Below, piece by piece: positions 42,103 to 52,903 of a stretch of 64,000 bases of DNA. Numbering within the stretch: the first letter of the stretch is position 1; each line of letters begins with the position of its first letter. A model generated the notes under the pieces. The model did not search any database. It was not told where the DNA came from and worked only from the letters and a program-made list of their open reading frames with translations. The stretch is from Nitrospirillum pindoramense (GTDB lineage Bacteria > Pseudomonadota > Alphaproteobacteria > Azospirillales > Azospirillaceae). A program made the translations under genes and the position numbers. The stretch spans positions 1 through 64,000 of the forward strand of contig NZ_VITR01000004.1 of NCBI RefSeq assembly GCF_007827955.1, given 5' to 3'.

Positions 42103-43629
42103 ATGGATAGCCCCGTTCGCGCCCCCCAAGTTCGCGCCCCCAATGGGCCTCTCATCCGTACGGCTCAGGCCCTCGGTCTGAAAGACTCCGGTCTGCTGCG
42201 GGACCAGGCTTATATCGGCGGGGCCTGGGTGGATGCCGACGGCGGCGGCACCCTGGACGTCGACAACCCCGCGACGGGCGAGGTCATCGGCACCATCCCC
42301 AACATGGGCGCCGCCGAGACGGCATTGGCCATCAGGGCGGCCAATGCCGCCTGGGCCGGCTGGCGCGCGCGCACCGCCAAGGACCGCGCGGCCGTCATGC
42401 GCCGCTGGTTCGAGATGATCATGGCGGCGCAGGAGGATCTGGCCCGCATCATGACGGCGGAGCAGGGCAAGCCCCTGGCCGAATCGCGGGGCGAGGTCGC
42501 CTATGGCGCCAGCTTCATCGAATGGTTCGCGGAGGAGGGCAAGCGCGCCTACGGCGACACCATCCCCAGCTTCGCCGGCGATAAGCGCATCGTCGTGGTG
42601 AAGGAGCCCATCGGCGTCGCCGCCGCCATCACCCCCTGGAACTTCCCCATCGCCATGATCACCCGCAAGGTGGGACCGGCTCTGGCCGCCGGCTGCCCCA
42701 TCGTAGTGCGGCCGTCCGAGGTGACGCCCTACAGCGCCCTGGCGCTGGCCGTGCTGGCGGAGCGGGCGGGCGTGCCGCCGGGGGTGTTCAGCGTCGTCAC
42801 CGGCCATCCCAAGCCCATTGGCGGGGAGATGACCTCCAACCCGCTGGTGCGCAAGCTATCCTTCACTGGATCCACGCCCGTGGGCAAGCTGCTGATGAAG
42901 CAGAGCGCCGACACGTTGAAGAAGCTGTCGCTGGAACTGGGCGGCAACGCGCCTTTCATCGTGTTCGACGACGCCGATCTGGACGCGGCGGTGGAGGGGG
43001 CCATGGCCTCCAAATACCGCAACGCCGGCCAGACCTGTGTCTGCGCCAACCGCATCCTGGTGCAGGACGGCGTCTATGAGGCCTTCGCGGCCCGCTTGGC
43101 GGAGGCGGTGGGACGGCTCCGCGTGGGCAACGGCACCGACCAGGGTGTGACCACCGGCCCCCTGATCAACGCCGCCGCCGTGGAGAAGGCGGAACGCCAC
43201 ATCGCCGATGCGGTGTCCAAGGGCGCCCGCGTGGCCATGGGCGGCCGGCGCCATGCCCTGGGCGGCAACTTCTTCGAGCCCACCCTGCTGCTGGATGCCG
43301 CGCCGGACATGATCCTGGCGCGGGAGGAGACCTTCGGCCCCGTCGCGCCGCTGTTCCGCTTCACGGACGAGGCCGAGGCCATCCGCATGGCCAACGATAC
43401 CGAGTTCGGCCTCGCCGCCTATTTCTACAGCCGCGATATCGGCCGTATCTGGCGGGTGGCGGAGGCGCTGGAATACGGCATGGTCGGCATCAACGAGGGC
43501 ATCATCTCCACGGAGGTGGCGCCTTTCGGCGGCGTGAAGCAGAGCGGCCTGGGCCGCGAAGGCTCCAAATACGGCATCGAGGATTACCTGGTGGTGAAAT
43601 ACCTGCTGATGGGCGGCCTGAAGGCTTGA
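42103..43629 (+). CDS. gabD: Succinate-semialdehyde dehydrogenase (NAD(P)+)
   Basis: 508-aa aldehyde dehydrogenase that converts succinate semialdehyde to succinate, completing the GABA shunt. Evidence: TPWNFPIAMITRKVGPALAA, general-base Glu in LELGGNAPF, nucleophile Cys in GQTCVCANR, and FGPVAPLFRF. The close match in phrasing to GabD favours this over generic ALDH. No gabT lies nearby. Confidence 0.93.
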   Translation: MDSPVRAPQVRAPNGPLIRTAQALGLKDSGLLRDQAYIGGAWVDADGGGTLDVDNPATGEVIGTIPNMGAAETALAIRAANAAWAGWRARTAKDRAAVMRRWFEMIMAAQEDLARIMTAEQGKPLAESRGEVAYGASFIEWFAEEGKRAYGDTIPSFAGDKRIVVVKEPIGVAAAITPWNFPIAMITRKVGPALAAGCPIVVRPSEVTPYSALALAVLAERAGVPPGVFSVVTGHPKPIGGEMTSNPLVRKLSFTGSTPVGKLLMKQSADTLKKLSLELGGNAPFIVFDDADLDAAVEGAMASKYRNAGQTCVCANRILVQDGVYEAFAARLAEAVGRLRVGNGTDQGVTTGPLINAAAVEKAERHIADAVSKGARVAMGGRRHALGGNFFEPTLLLDAAPDMILAREETFGPVAPLFRFTDEAEAIRMANDTEFGLAAYFYSRDIGRIWRVAEALEYGMVGINEGIISTEVAPFGGVKQSGLGREGSKYGIEDYLVVKYLLMGGLKA

Positions 43630-43690
43630 GCGGGCGCGCGGCCCACCCTGGAGAGCGCCTGCGGCCGCAGGGCAGTCATGTTGCGAAATT

Positions 43691-43735
43691 ACCGGAAAAT
43701 CACCAACCTTGTTACCAGAGGGGTGATTTTCCGGT
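43691..43735. repeat. 14-bp inverted repeat between gabD and zwf
   Basis: ACCGGAAAATCACC (43691-43704) and GGTGATTTTCCGGT (43722-43735) are perfectly complementary with a 17-nt loop. No T tract follows. Could terminate gabD or act as a regulatory dyad for the zwf operon. Confidence 0.6.
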
Positions 43736-43751
43736 GGCGCTTCCAGGGAAT

Positions 43752-43772
43752 TGTGGTAGTGAAATAACCGCA
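43752..43772. promoter_or_regulatory. Candidate operator of the zwf-edd-eda operon
   Basis: TGTGGTAGT-GAA-ATAACCGCA is an imperfect dyad (7 of 9 positions) in an AT-rich stretch 56 bp upstream of zwf. Entner-Doudoroff operons are often controlled by RpiR-family regulators such as HexR; this is a positional inference only. Confidence 0.35.
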
Positions 43773-43827
43773 TAATTGATAACGGGCGGATGGCCCTGCC
43801 ATCCCTGGGAACCTAAGCCAAGGCGCC

Positions 43828-45303
43828 ATGATGGCTGAAGTGCTGCAAGTCAATCCCTTCGATTTCGTCGTTTTCGGCGGTACCGGCGACCTTGCCATGC
43901 GCAAGCTGTTGCCCGGCCTCTATTACCGGGAACGCGACCGGCAGATGACGGATGAAAGCCGCATCATCGCCGTCAGCCGCACCGAGCAGACGGTGGAGGA
44001 TTTCCGGGGCACGGTGTGGGCGGCGCTGCAGCGCCACGTGCCCGCCGCCGACCTGGAGCCGGCCGTGTGGGAGCGTTTTTCCGCCCGGCTCAGCTACGTG
44101 TCGCTGGACGCCACCAAGCCCGCCGGCTGGGAGCAGCTGCAGAAGCTGCTGAAGGGGCATGAGGACAAGGCCCGCGTCTGCTATTTGGCGACCGCGCCCA
44201 GCCTGTTCGGCGCCATCTGCCGCAACCTGCAAGCCGCCGGCCTCGTGACCGACACCTGCCGCGTCGTGCTGGAAAAGCCCATCGGCCACGACGGGCAATC
44301 CGCCAATGCCGTGAACGAGGAGGTGGGCGCCGTCTTCCCCGAAGACCGCATCTACCGCATCGACCATTATCTGGGTAAGGAGTCGGTGCAGAACCTGATG
44401 GTCCTGCGCTTCGGCAACGCCCTGTTCGAGCCGCTGTGGAACAGCAGCTGGATCGACCATATCCAGATCACCGTGGCCGAGAGCGTCGGCGTCGAGGGCC
44501 GGGCCGAGTATTACGACAAGGCCGGCGCCCTGCGCGACATGGTGCAGAACCACTTCCTGCAGCTGCTGTGCCTGGTGGCGATGGAGCCGCCGGCCCACCT
44601 GTCCGGCGACCAGATCCGCAACGAGAAGATCAAGGTGCTGCGGGCCCTGCGCCCCATCACCCAAACGGATGTGAAGGCCAAGACGGTGCGCGGCCAGTAC
44701 CGTGCCGGTTCTATCAATGGCCAGCCCGTGCCGGGCTACGCCGATGAACTGACCCGCTCCAGCAACACCGAGACGCTGGTCGCCATCAAGGCCGAGATCG
44801 AGAATTGGCGCTGGAGCGGCGTGCCCTTCTACCTGCGCACGGGTAAGCGCCTGCCGGTCCGGTATTCCGAGATCGTCGTGCAGTTCAAGGACGTGCCCCA
44901 CAGCGTCTTCCCCAAGGGCTCGGGCGACCTGATGGCCAACCGTTTGGTCATCCGCCTGCAGCCGGACGAGGGCGTGCAGCTGAACATCATGACCAAGGTG
45001 CCGGGCCCCGGTGGCCTGCGCCTGCGGTCCGTGCCGCTGAACCTGTCGTACGCCGAGGCCTTCAAGGACCGTTATCCCGAGGCCTATGAGCGGCTGCTGA
45101 TGGATGTGGTGCGGGGCAACCCGTCGCTGTTCATGCGCCGTGACGAGGTGGACGCCGCCTGGTCGTGGATCGACACCATCCTGGCCGGCTGGGAACAGAC
45201 GGACATGCGCCCGGACCCCTACGCCGCCGGCGGCTGGGGCCCGATCAGCGCCGCCCTGCTGCTGGACCGCGACGGCCGCCGCTGGCACGACCCCGAACTG
45301 TAA
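43828..45303 (+). CDS. zwf: Glucose-6-phosphate 1-dehydrogenase
   Basis: 491-aa enzyme oxidising glucose-6-phosphate to 6-phosphogluconolactone with NADP+. N-terminal GGTGDLAMRKLLP is the dinucleotide fold, EKPIGHD and RIDHYLGKE carry the substrate and catalytic residues (RIDHYLGK is the family signature). Full length. ATGATG at the start leaves a one-codon ambiguity. First gene of an Entner-Doudoroff operon; no pgl (lactonase) sits between zwf and edd. Confidence 0.97.
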   Translation: MMAEVLQVNPFDFVVFGGTGDLAMRKLLPGLYYRERDRQMTDESRIIAVSRTEQTVEDFRGTVWAALQRHVPAADLEPAVWERFSARLSYVSLDATKPAGWEQLQKLLKGHEDKARVCYLATAPSLFGAICRNLQAAGLVTDTCRVVLEKPIGHDGQSANAVNEEVGAVFPEDRIYRIDHYLGKESVQNLMVLRFGNALFEPLWNSSWIDHIQITVAESVGVEGRAEYYDKAGALRDMVQNHFLQLLCLVAMEPPAHLSGDQIRNEKIKVLRALRPITQTDVKAKTVRGQYRAGSINGQPVPGYADELTRSSNTETLVAIKAEIENWRWSGVPFYLRTGKRLPVRYSEIVVQFKDVPHSVFPKGSGDLMANRLVIRLQPDEGVQLNIMTKVPGPGGLRLRSVPLNLSYAEAFKDRYPEAYERLLMDVVRGNPSLFMRRDEVDAAWSWIDTILAGWEQTDMRPDPYAAGGWGPISAALLLDRDGRRWHDPEL

Positions 45304-45405
45304 GGGTTCGGCGGAGTTCATTCGACTTGAAGCCCCGGGGGCGGCACCGCATCGCCGGCCCCGTCGGCGCCCCACGTTCATGGCTTTTCAGCCAGGGAGG
45401 ACCCC

Positions 45406-47243
<1,838 letters not shown>

Positions 47244-47247
<4 letters not shown>

Positions 47248-47885
47248 GTTCGCAGAGCAAGTACGGCGTGGGCGAAATCCTGGCGCTGGGCCCCGTCGTT
47301 CCCGTCCTGATCATCGAGAAGGCCGAGGACGCCCTGCCGTTGGCCGAGGCCCTGGTCGAGGGCGGCGTGCGGGTGCTGGAAGTCACCTTGCGCACCGAGG
47401 CCGCCCTGGCCGCCATCGAAACCATCGCCGCCAAGGTGCCCGATGCCGTGGTCGGCGCCGGCACGGTGGTGACGCCGGATCAGGTGGGCCGGGTCCAGGA
47501 CGCAGGGTCGCAGTTCATCGTCAGCCCCGGCTGCTATCCCGCCCTGCTGGACGAGGTGTTGGCCAAGGGCGTGCCCTTCCTGCCGGGCACCGCCACCCCG
47601 TCCGAGGTGATGGCGTTGCAGGCGCGTGGCCTGCGCCATGTGAAGCTGTTCCCGGCCGAGGCCGTGGGCGGCCTGAAGCTGATCAAGTCGCTGGCCTCGC
47701 CCCTGCCGGGTGTGACCTTCTGCCCCACGGGTGGCATCACCGTGAAGACGGCACCCGACTATCTGGCCCAGCCCAACGTCGCCTGTGTCGGCGGCTCCTG
47801 GCTGACCCCGGCGGACCTGGTGGCGGCCAAGGACTGGGCCGGCATCACCAAGCTGGCGCGCGAGGCGTCCGCCTTGCGCGGCTGA
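47244..47885 (+). CDS. eda: KDPG/KHG aldolase
   Basis: 213-aa class I aldolase that cleaves 2-keto-3-deoxy-6-phosphogluconate to pyruvate and glyceraldehyde-3-phosphate. [12 protein letters not shown] contains the catalytic Glu-Arg region, VGAGTV is the phosphate loop, and the Schiff-base lysine is in VKLFPAE. Start overlaps edd (ATGA). Ends the operon before a strong terminator. Confidence 0.97.
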
Positions 47886-47920
47886 GGACAATCGACCCCA
47901 GCCATGTATTACAGGGGGCA

Positions 47921-47953
47921 GGGCGTCGGCGGATCACCGCCGGCGCCCTTTTC
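47921..47953 (+). terminator. Rho-independent terminator of zwf-edd-eda
   Basis: GGGCGTCGGCGG (47921-47932), loop ATCA, CCGCCGGCGCCC (47937-47948) with one G-T pair, then TTTTCC. Confidence 0.9.
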
Positions 47954-48005
47954 CTAAGGAATAGGGGGACTTGCCGGGGGGCTGGCGGCCCGGCACAGTG
48001 CGGGC

Positions 48006-49733
48006 ATGACCGACCATCCGTCCCCCCTGCACCTGACGCTCGACGACGACGGCATCGCCCTGGCGACGCTGGACGCCCCTGGGCGCGCCAACCTGGTGGA
48101 TGACGCCCTGGTGGCGGCGCTGGATGAACTGGCCGCCATCCTGGAGGACCGGGAGGAGGTGCGCGGCCTGGTGATCGCGTCGGCCAAGGGGCATTTCCTG
48201 CTGGGGCGGGAGCCGCTGGGCCTGCTGGCCCTGGCGGACGCGGCGCCCGGCCTGGCCGACGACGCGCTGCTGGCGGCCATCGCCCCTTATGGCGATATCC
48301 TGCGTCGCCTGGAAGGAACGGCCAAGCCCATAGCCGCGGCGCTCAGCGGGTCGGCCCTGGGGCCGGGGCTTGAGCTGGCGCTGGCCTGCGGCTACCGCGT
48401 CGCCACCGATCATCCCGCCGCGCGATTCGGTTTCCCCGACCAGCGCCTGGGCCTGATGCCCATGGCCGGTGGCACCCAGCGCCTGCCCCGCCTGCTGGGT
48501 TGGGTGGGCGCGCATGGCCTGCTGTCCGGCGGCCATATGGTGACGGCGGCGGCGGCGCTGGAGGCCAAGCTGGTGAACGAGGTGGTGCCGGCCAGCCATG
48601 TCCGGGCGGCGGCCAAGGCCTGGGTGCGTGGCCGTCTGGCGCAGAGGGCGGAGCCGCCCTTCGTCGTCGGCCAGAAGCGCAAGCCGATCGCCGTGGCCTC
48701 GGCCACCGCCGCCATCGAGACGGCGGTCAGCCAGGGGCTGAGCCTGGCGCTGGATGAGGGATTGGCGCTGGAACGGGCGCTGGCTGCTGGCCTGTTGCGC
48801 CGGGGAGAGGTTGCGGCCCTGGTGCGTACTCTGGTCGTGGCGAAGGGGGAGGCGGACAAGGCCGCCTGGCGCCCGGCGCTGCCCGTGGCGGATTTGGCGC
48901 GCGTCGCCGTGCTGGGGCGCGGCCCGGCGGCGGACGCCGTGGCCCTGGCCGCCCGCCGCGCCGGCTTGGATGTGCATGTGGTGGCGGACGCCGATGGTCT
49001 GGACGATCTTGCGCCCGCGCGCCTGGGCGGCCGCAAGATCGAAATCCTGTTCGATGCCAGCCGCGAGGACTTGGCGGCCAAGCGGGCCCTGCTGGCCGCG
49101 GCGGAGGCGGCGCTGGGCGATGATGCCCTGCTGGCGCTGACGGGGCCGCGCCTGCGCGTGGGCGCGGTGGCCCAGGGCTTGTCCTGGCCGGACCGCCTGG
49201 TGGGCCTGCACCTGCCGGCCGATGGGGGTGTCGCGGAGGTGGTGGCGGGCCCCGCGACCTCGGCCCCCGCCCTGTCCATCGCCATCGACGCCGCCCGGCG
49301 CCTGGGCCGCACCCCCTTTCGGGTGGAGGATGAGGAGGGCCGTTTCCTTGGCCGGCTGAACGCGGCCTATCTGCGGGCGGCCCTGGACTTGGGGCCCACG
49401 GTTGGCGCGGCGGACGTGGACGCGGCGGCGCGCGGCGCCGGCCTGGCGGAGGGGCCTTGGTCCCTGGCCCGCCGGCTGGGGTACGCCGCCGTCACCGACC
49501 TGCTGGGGGAGGAGGGGGCCGCCGCTGTCCTCGCCGCCCTGAAGCGCCCGCCGGACGACCCGCCGCCCGCCGATGCCGGGCGGCAACTGATGGCGGCGGT
49601 GCGCACCGCCATGGTCACGGCCCTGGCCGAGGGGCTGGTCAACGACGCGGCGTCCGCCGACCTCTTGGCCGTCCTGGGCTTCGGCTGGCCCGCCGCCAGT
49701 GGCGGACCGCTGGGCAGCTTTGCCCGGCGTTAG
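48006..49733 (+). CDS. FadJ-like enoyl-CoA hydratase/3-hydroxyacyl-CoA dehydrogenase, divergent
   Basis: 575-aa protein with an N-terminal crotonase domain (1-200) and a 3-hydroxyacyl-CoA dehydrogenase-like part, shorter than usual FadB/FadJ (about 715). In the crotonase active site GPGLELAL keeps Glu123, but the second catalytic Glu is Asp145 (FGFPD), and the oxyanion GGG is GPG. The dehydrogenase nucleotide loop reads LGRGPAAD instead of GxGxxG, while GLH and AEVV, resembling the His-Glu dyad, remain. Beta-oxidation activity is therefore doubtful. Alone on its strand; convergent with the permease. Confidence 0.8.
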   Translation: MTDHPSPLHLTLDDDGIALATLDAPGRANLVDDALVAALDELAAILEDREEVRGLVIASAKGHFLLGREPLGLLALADAAPGLADDALLAAIAPYGDILRRLEGTAKPIAAALSGSALGPGLELALACGYRVATDHPAARFGFPDQRLGLMPMAGGTQRLPRLLGWVGAHGLLSGGHMVTAAAALEAKLVNEVVPASHVRAAAKAWVRGRLAQRAEPPFVVGQKRKPIAVASATAAIETAVSQGLSLALDEGLALERALAAGLLRRGEVAALVRTLVVAKGEADKAAWRPALPVADLARVAVLGRGPAADAVALAARRAGLDVHVVADADGLDDLAPARLGGRKIEILFDASREDLAAKRALLAAAEAALGDDALLALTGPRLRVGAVAQGLSWPDRLVGLHLPADGGVAEVVAGPATSAPALSIAIDAARRLGRTPFRVEDEEGRFLGRLNAAYLRAALDLGPTVGAADVDAAARGAGLAEGPWSLARRLGYAAVTDLLGEEGAAAVLAALKRPPDDPPPADAGRQLMAAVRTAMVTALAEGLVNDAASADLLAVLGFGWPAASGGPLGSFARR

Positions 49734-49756
49734 GTTCCCCCGCACAGAAACGGAAA

Positions 49757-49785
49757 GGGGCTGGGCGAACGTTTCGCCCAGCCCC
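49757..49785. terminator. Bidirectional terminator between convergent genes
   Basis: GGGGCTGGGCGAA (49757-49769), loop CGT, TTCGCCCAGCCCC (49773-49785): perfect 13-bp stem with AAA on the left and ATTT on the right, serving both the FadJ-like gene and the permease. Confidence 0.85.
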
Positions 49786-49809
49786 ATTTCGCCATTCGAA
49801 CCGCACCTG

Positions 49810-51252
49810 TCAGGCGGCGCGGCGGCGGCTGTAGAAGAAGTACACGCCGAAGCCGACGACCATCCAGATGATGAGGCGCAGCCAGGTGTCGCCCGGCAGG
49901 CCCGACATCAGGTAGCCGCAGACCAGCATGCCCAGGGGGCAGACCAGCCAGAACAGCGGCGTCTTGAAGGGCCGTTCGGTGTCCGGCTGGGTGATGCGCA
50001 GCACCAGGACGCAGCCGCAGACGATGGCGAAGGCCAGCAGGGTGCCGATGGAAACCAGCTCACCCAGGATGTCGATGGGAAACAGGCCCGCCAGGAAGGC
50101 GGCCAGGACGCCGGTGACGACGGTGGCCACGTGAGGCGTGCGGTAGGTCGGGTGCACCTTGCCCAGCACCGGGGGCAGCAGCCTGTCGCGCGACATGGCG
50201 TACAGCACGCGGCTCTGGCCCAGCATCATGACCAGCATGACGGTGGTCAGGCCCGCCACGGCGCCCAGGTCCACCGGCAGGGCCAGCCAGTGCAGATCCT
50301 TCACCGCCTCGATGGCCACGACCACCGGGTGGGGCACGTTCAGCTCGGTGTAGGGCACCAGGCCGGTCAGAACCAGCGACATCAGGATGTAAAGCACGGT
50401 GCAGAAGATCAGCGATCCCAGGATGCCGATGGGCATGTCGCGCTGGGGCCGCACCGCCTCCTGCGCCGTGGTCGAGACGGCATCGAAGCCGATATAGGCG
50501 AAGAAGATGACGCCGGCGCCGCGCAGCACGCCACTCCAGCCATAGTGGGAACCCTTCTCGTCCACCACCTCGGCCGGGATCAGCGGCGACCAATGCGCCG
50601 GGACCACGTAGAACAGGCCGAAGCCGATGACCAGGAACACCACCACCAGCTTCAGCAGCACGATCAGCCCGTTGACGCGGGCCGAATTGCGGATGCCCAG
50701 GTACAGCAGCACGGTGATCAGGCCCACCAGCACCACGGCCGGCAGGTTCAGGATGGCGCCCGTGGTCTCAAAGTGGAAGCCGTCCTTCACCGTCAACGGG
50801 GCGGAGGTCAAAGCTGGTGGGATGACGATGCCCACCTGTTTCAGCAGGTTCACGAAATAGCCCGACCAGCCGACCGCCACCGTGCCCGACGCGAACAGAT
50901 ATTCCAGCGCCAAGTCCCAGCCGATGATCCAGGCCAGGAACTGGCCGACGGTGACATAGGCGTAGGTGTAGGCGCTGCCCGCCACCGGCACCATGGCCGC
51001 GAACTCGGCATAGCACAGGCCGGCGAACAGGCAGGCGGTGGCCGCCAGCACGAAGGATAGGACGATTCCGGGGCCGGCGTACTGGGCTGCGGCCGAGCCC
51101 GTCAGGACGAAGATGCCGGCGCCGACGATGGCGCCGATGCCCAGCGCGGTCAGGTTCCATGCATTCAGGCTGCGCGCCAGAGTGGGGCGGCCTTCGTCGC
51201 CGTCATTGTCGGCGCTGGCCTCCGCAATAGTCTTTTTCGTCCAAAGGCTCAA
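49810..51252 (-). CDS. APC-family amino acid permease (cationic amino acid transporter type)
   Basis: 480-aa inner-membrane permease with about 12-14 helices. GIGAIVGAGIFVLTG in the first helix and FFAYIGFDAVSTTAQEAVRPQRDMP are signatures of the YfnA/CAT branch of the APC superfamily. The first codon is probably TTG at 51252 (MSLWTKK), with GAGAGG five bases upstream; a GTG at 51258 is the alternative. Substrate is likely a basic or branched amino acid; not determinable. Confidence 0.9.
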   Translation of the reverse strand: MSLWTKKTIAEASADNDGDEGRPTLARSLNAWNLTALGIGAIVGAGIFVLTGSAAAQYAGPGIVLSFVLAATACLFAGLCYAEFAAMVPVAGSAYTYAYVTVGQFLAWIIGWDLALEYLFASGTVAVGWSGYFVNLLKQVGIVIPPALTSAPLTVKDGFHFETTGAILNLPAVVLVGLITVLLYLGIRNSARVNGLIVLLKLVVVFLVIGFGLFYVVPAHWSPLIPAEVVDEKGSHYGWSGVLRGAGVIFFAYIGFDAVSTTAQEAVRPQRDMPIGILGSLIFCTVLYILMSLVLTGLVPYTELNVPHPVVVAIEAVKDLHWLALPVDLGAVAGLTTVMLVMMLGQSRVLYAMSRDRLLPPVLGKVHPTYRTPHVATVVTGVLAAFLAGLFPIDILGELVSIGTLLAFAIVCGCVLVLRITQPDTERPFKTPLFWLVCPLGMLVCGYLMSGLPGDTWLRLIIWMVVGFGVYFFYSRRRAA

Positions 51253-51822
51253 AACCACCTCTCCCGTATCTGCCCAACCGGATGGCGGCGCTGTGCAAGC
51301 GCGTGCCGCCGGCGTGATGTGATGCCCCGCGTATTGCTTGGATGTCGATGTACCCGCTGGCGGGGGCGCTGTCACCTTAAACGGCGACCAAAAATGTTGA
51401 TGGGCTAAGCTTTTCCGATGGTGCGGCCCCCGGCGTGGGTGAAGCGCGCCTGGCAGGCCATCCCGTCACACCGTCCCCGCCTGGTCCCCGCCTGTCCGGT
51501 TGGCCTAGTCACTTGGTGCGCGTCCCCGGTTATCCTGGATTAGTTCGAAACCGAAACGATTGCCGTTAATTGACACTCGGCGCGGCGGGGCTTGAAGATG
51601 GACCCCATGCCGCGCATGGTCGGGGGCACGCCCGGCATCGGGCCAAGGGAAGCGGCACGGACGGCATGGCGGGCCGGGTGGCGGTGGCAGGCCCCTCGAG
51701 TCTGACGGCGCCGGGCGCACCCTATGCGAATGCGCGCTTTATGGATTTGGGAACGCGTGGGTCGGCCTGATACCATTCCTGGTGCCGGGCGATGCCCCGG
51801 TCCGCTATTTGGAGTTCCCGCC
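51253..51822. other. Intergenic region between divergent permease and orphan gene
   Basis: 570 bp with no supported gene. AT-richer spots at 51375-51425 and 51535-51580 are the likely promoter areas for the two directions. No recognisable operator, RNA or terminator was seen. Confidence 0.4.
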
Positions 51823-52821
51823 GTGCGAGGCGACGCGCCCAACCCCTGGAAACGGCAGCCCGACAAGGGGCAGTTGTACACCCGCATCATCGGCGACATC
51901 CGGCAGTTGGAGCAGTCGGTGGGCGCCCTGCAGCGCACCTGCCAGATGGTGGCGCGGACCAAGGAGCTGAACGCCTTCCGCAAGCTGTGGGTGGAGGTGG
52001 GGGACACCCTGTCCTTCATCACCGTGCTGGCGTCGCGCGGGGAGAGTCTGGATGAGAGCAAGCGTCCCGCCACGCTGATCCGCCTGGCCCAACTGCGCCA
52101 GACGGTGACGGAACTGCACATCCAGTCGGTGGAGCCGGTGTTGCAGGCGATGGTGGATCGGGCGGAGCCTATGGGCCTGGGCACCGGCTATGTCATGGAA
52201 AAGTGGATCACCCACCTGGACGTGACGGCGCAGGAGGTGGCGCAGGCCGTGGCCGATCTGGAGCGATTGCACCAGGACGTGCGGCACGCCGCCCTATTGG
52301 CGGAGACCGTGCCCGTGGGCGACGCGGCGGCCCCCTTGCTGAAGCAGGACGCGGTGGAGGCCTCGTATGAGGCGGCGGTGGCGGGCTATGGCCGCCTGGT
52401 CGGCGCCATCGCCCGATCCCGCGCCTTGGCCCAGATCATCGTGCAGTCGGCGCCCGCCCTGCGCGACTTCACCCATGACCGCCAGGAACAGACCGTCACG
52501 GCCTATCTGCGCGGCCCCGGTGAGGTCGCCGCCCTGCCGGGACCGGGCGGTGGGGGCGCCATGACCGGCACGCTGTATCTGATCCGCAAGGAGGGGAAGC
52601 TTTATGTCGACCCGGAGCTGTCGTCCGACGCCGTGAAATCGTTGCGCGGCGGTGGCCTGATGGAGGACCTGTCCAAGCGGGTCGATCTGCCGCGTCACAA
52701 GCTCACCACCCTGCTGGCCGGCCGCGACGGTATCAATTTCACCTTCCTGTCCAAGCTGAAGGCGGGGGTGGAGGGTATGACCGGCGCCGGCGGCGTGAAG
52801 GTGGAGGTTCTGCAGACCTGA
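51823..52821 (+). CDS. Hypothetical helical protein
   Basis: 332-aa soluble protein I do not recognise. Residues about 15-240 look almost entirely helical (IIGDIRQLEQSVGALQRT; long heptad-like stretches). The last ~80 residues form a separate small domain (TLYLIRKEGKLYVDPELS, DLSKRVDLPRHKLTTLLAG). The GTG at 51823 has GGAG eight bases upstream, better than the in-frame ATG at 51724, which lacks an SD. Next gene (OhrR-like) is 82 bp downstream on the same strand. Confidence 0.7.
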   Translation: MRGDAPNPWKRQPDKGQLYTRIIGDIRQLEQSVGALQRTCQMVARTKELNAFRKLWVEVGDTLSFITVLASRGESLDESKRPATLIRLAQLRQTVTELHIQSVEPVLQAMVDRAEPMGLGTGYVMEKWITHLDVTAQEVAQAVADLERLHQDVRHAALLAETVPVGDAAAPLLKQDAVEASYEAAVAGYGRLVGAIARSRALAQIIVQSAPALRDFTHDRQEQTVTAYLRGPGEVAALPGPGGGGAMTGTLYLIRKEGKLYVDPELSSDAVKSLRGGGLMEDLSKRVDLPRHKLTTLLAGRDGINFTFLSKLKAGVEGMTGAGGVKVEVLQT

Positions 52822-52903
52822 GCGGTCGGCAGGGGCCGCTTCTGCCATTGCCATCGCCCTCAAGGTCTGCCCCTAATCCAGCGCACCTTGCGAAGCGGTC
52901 CCG

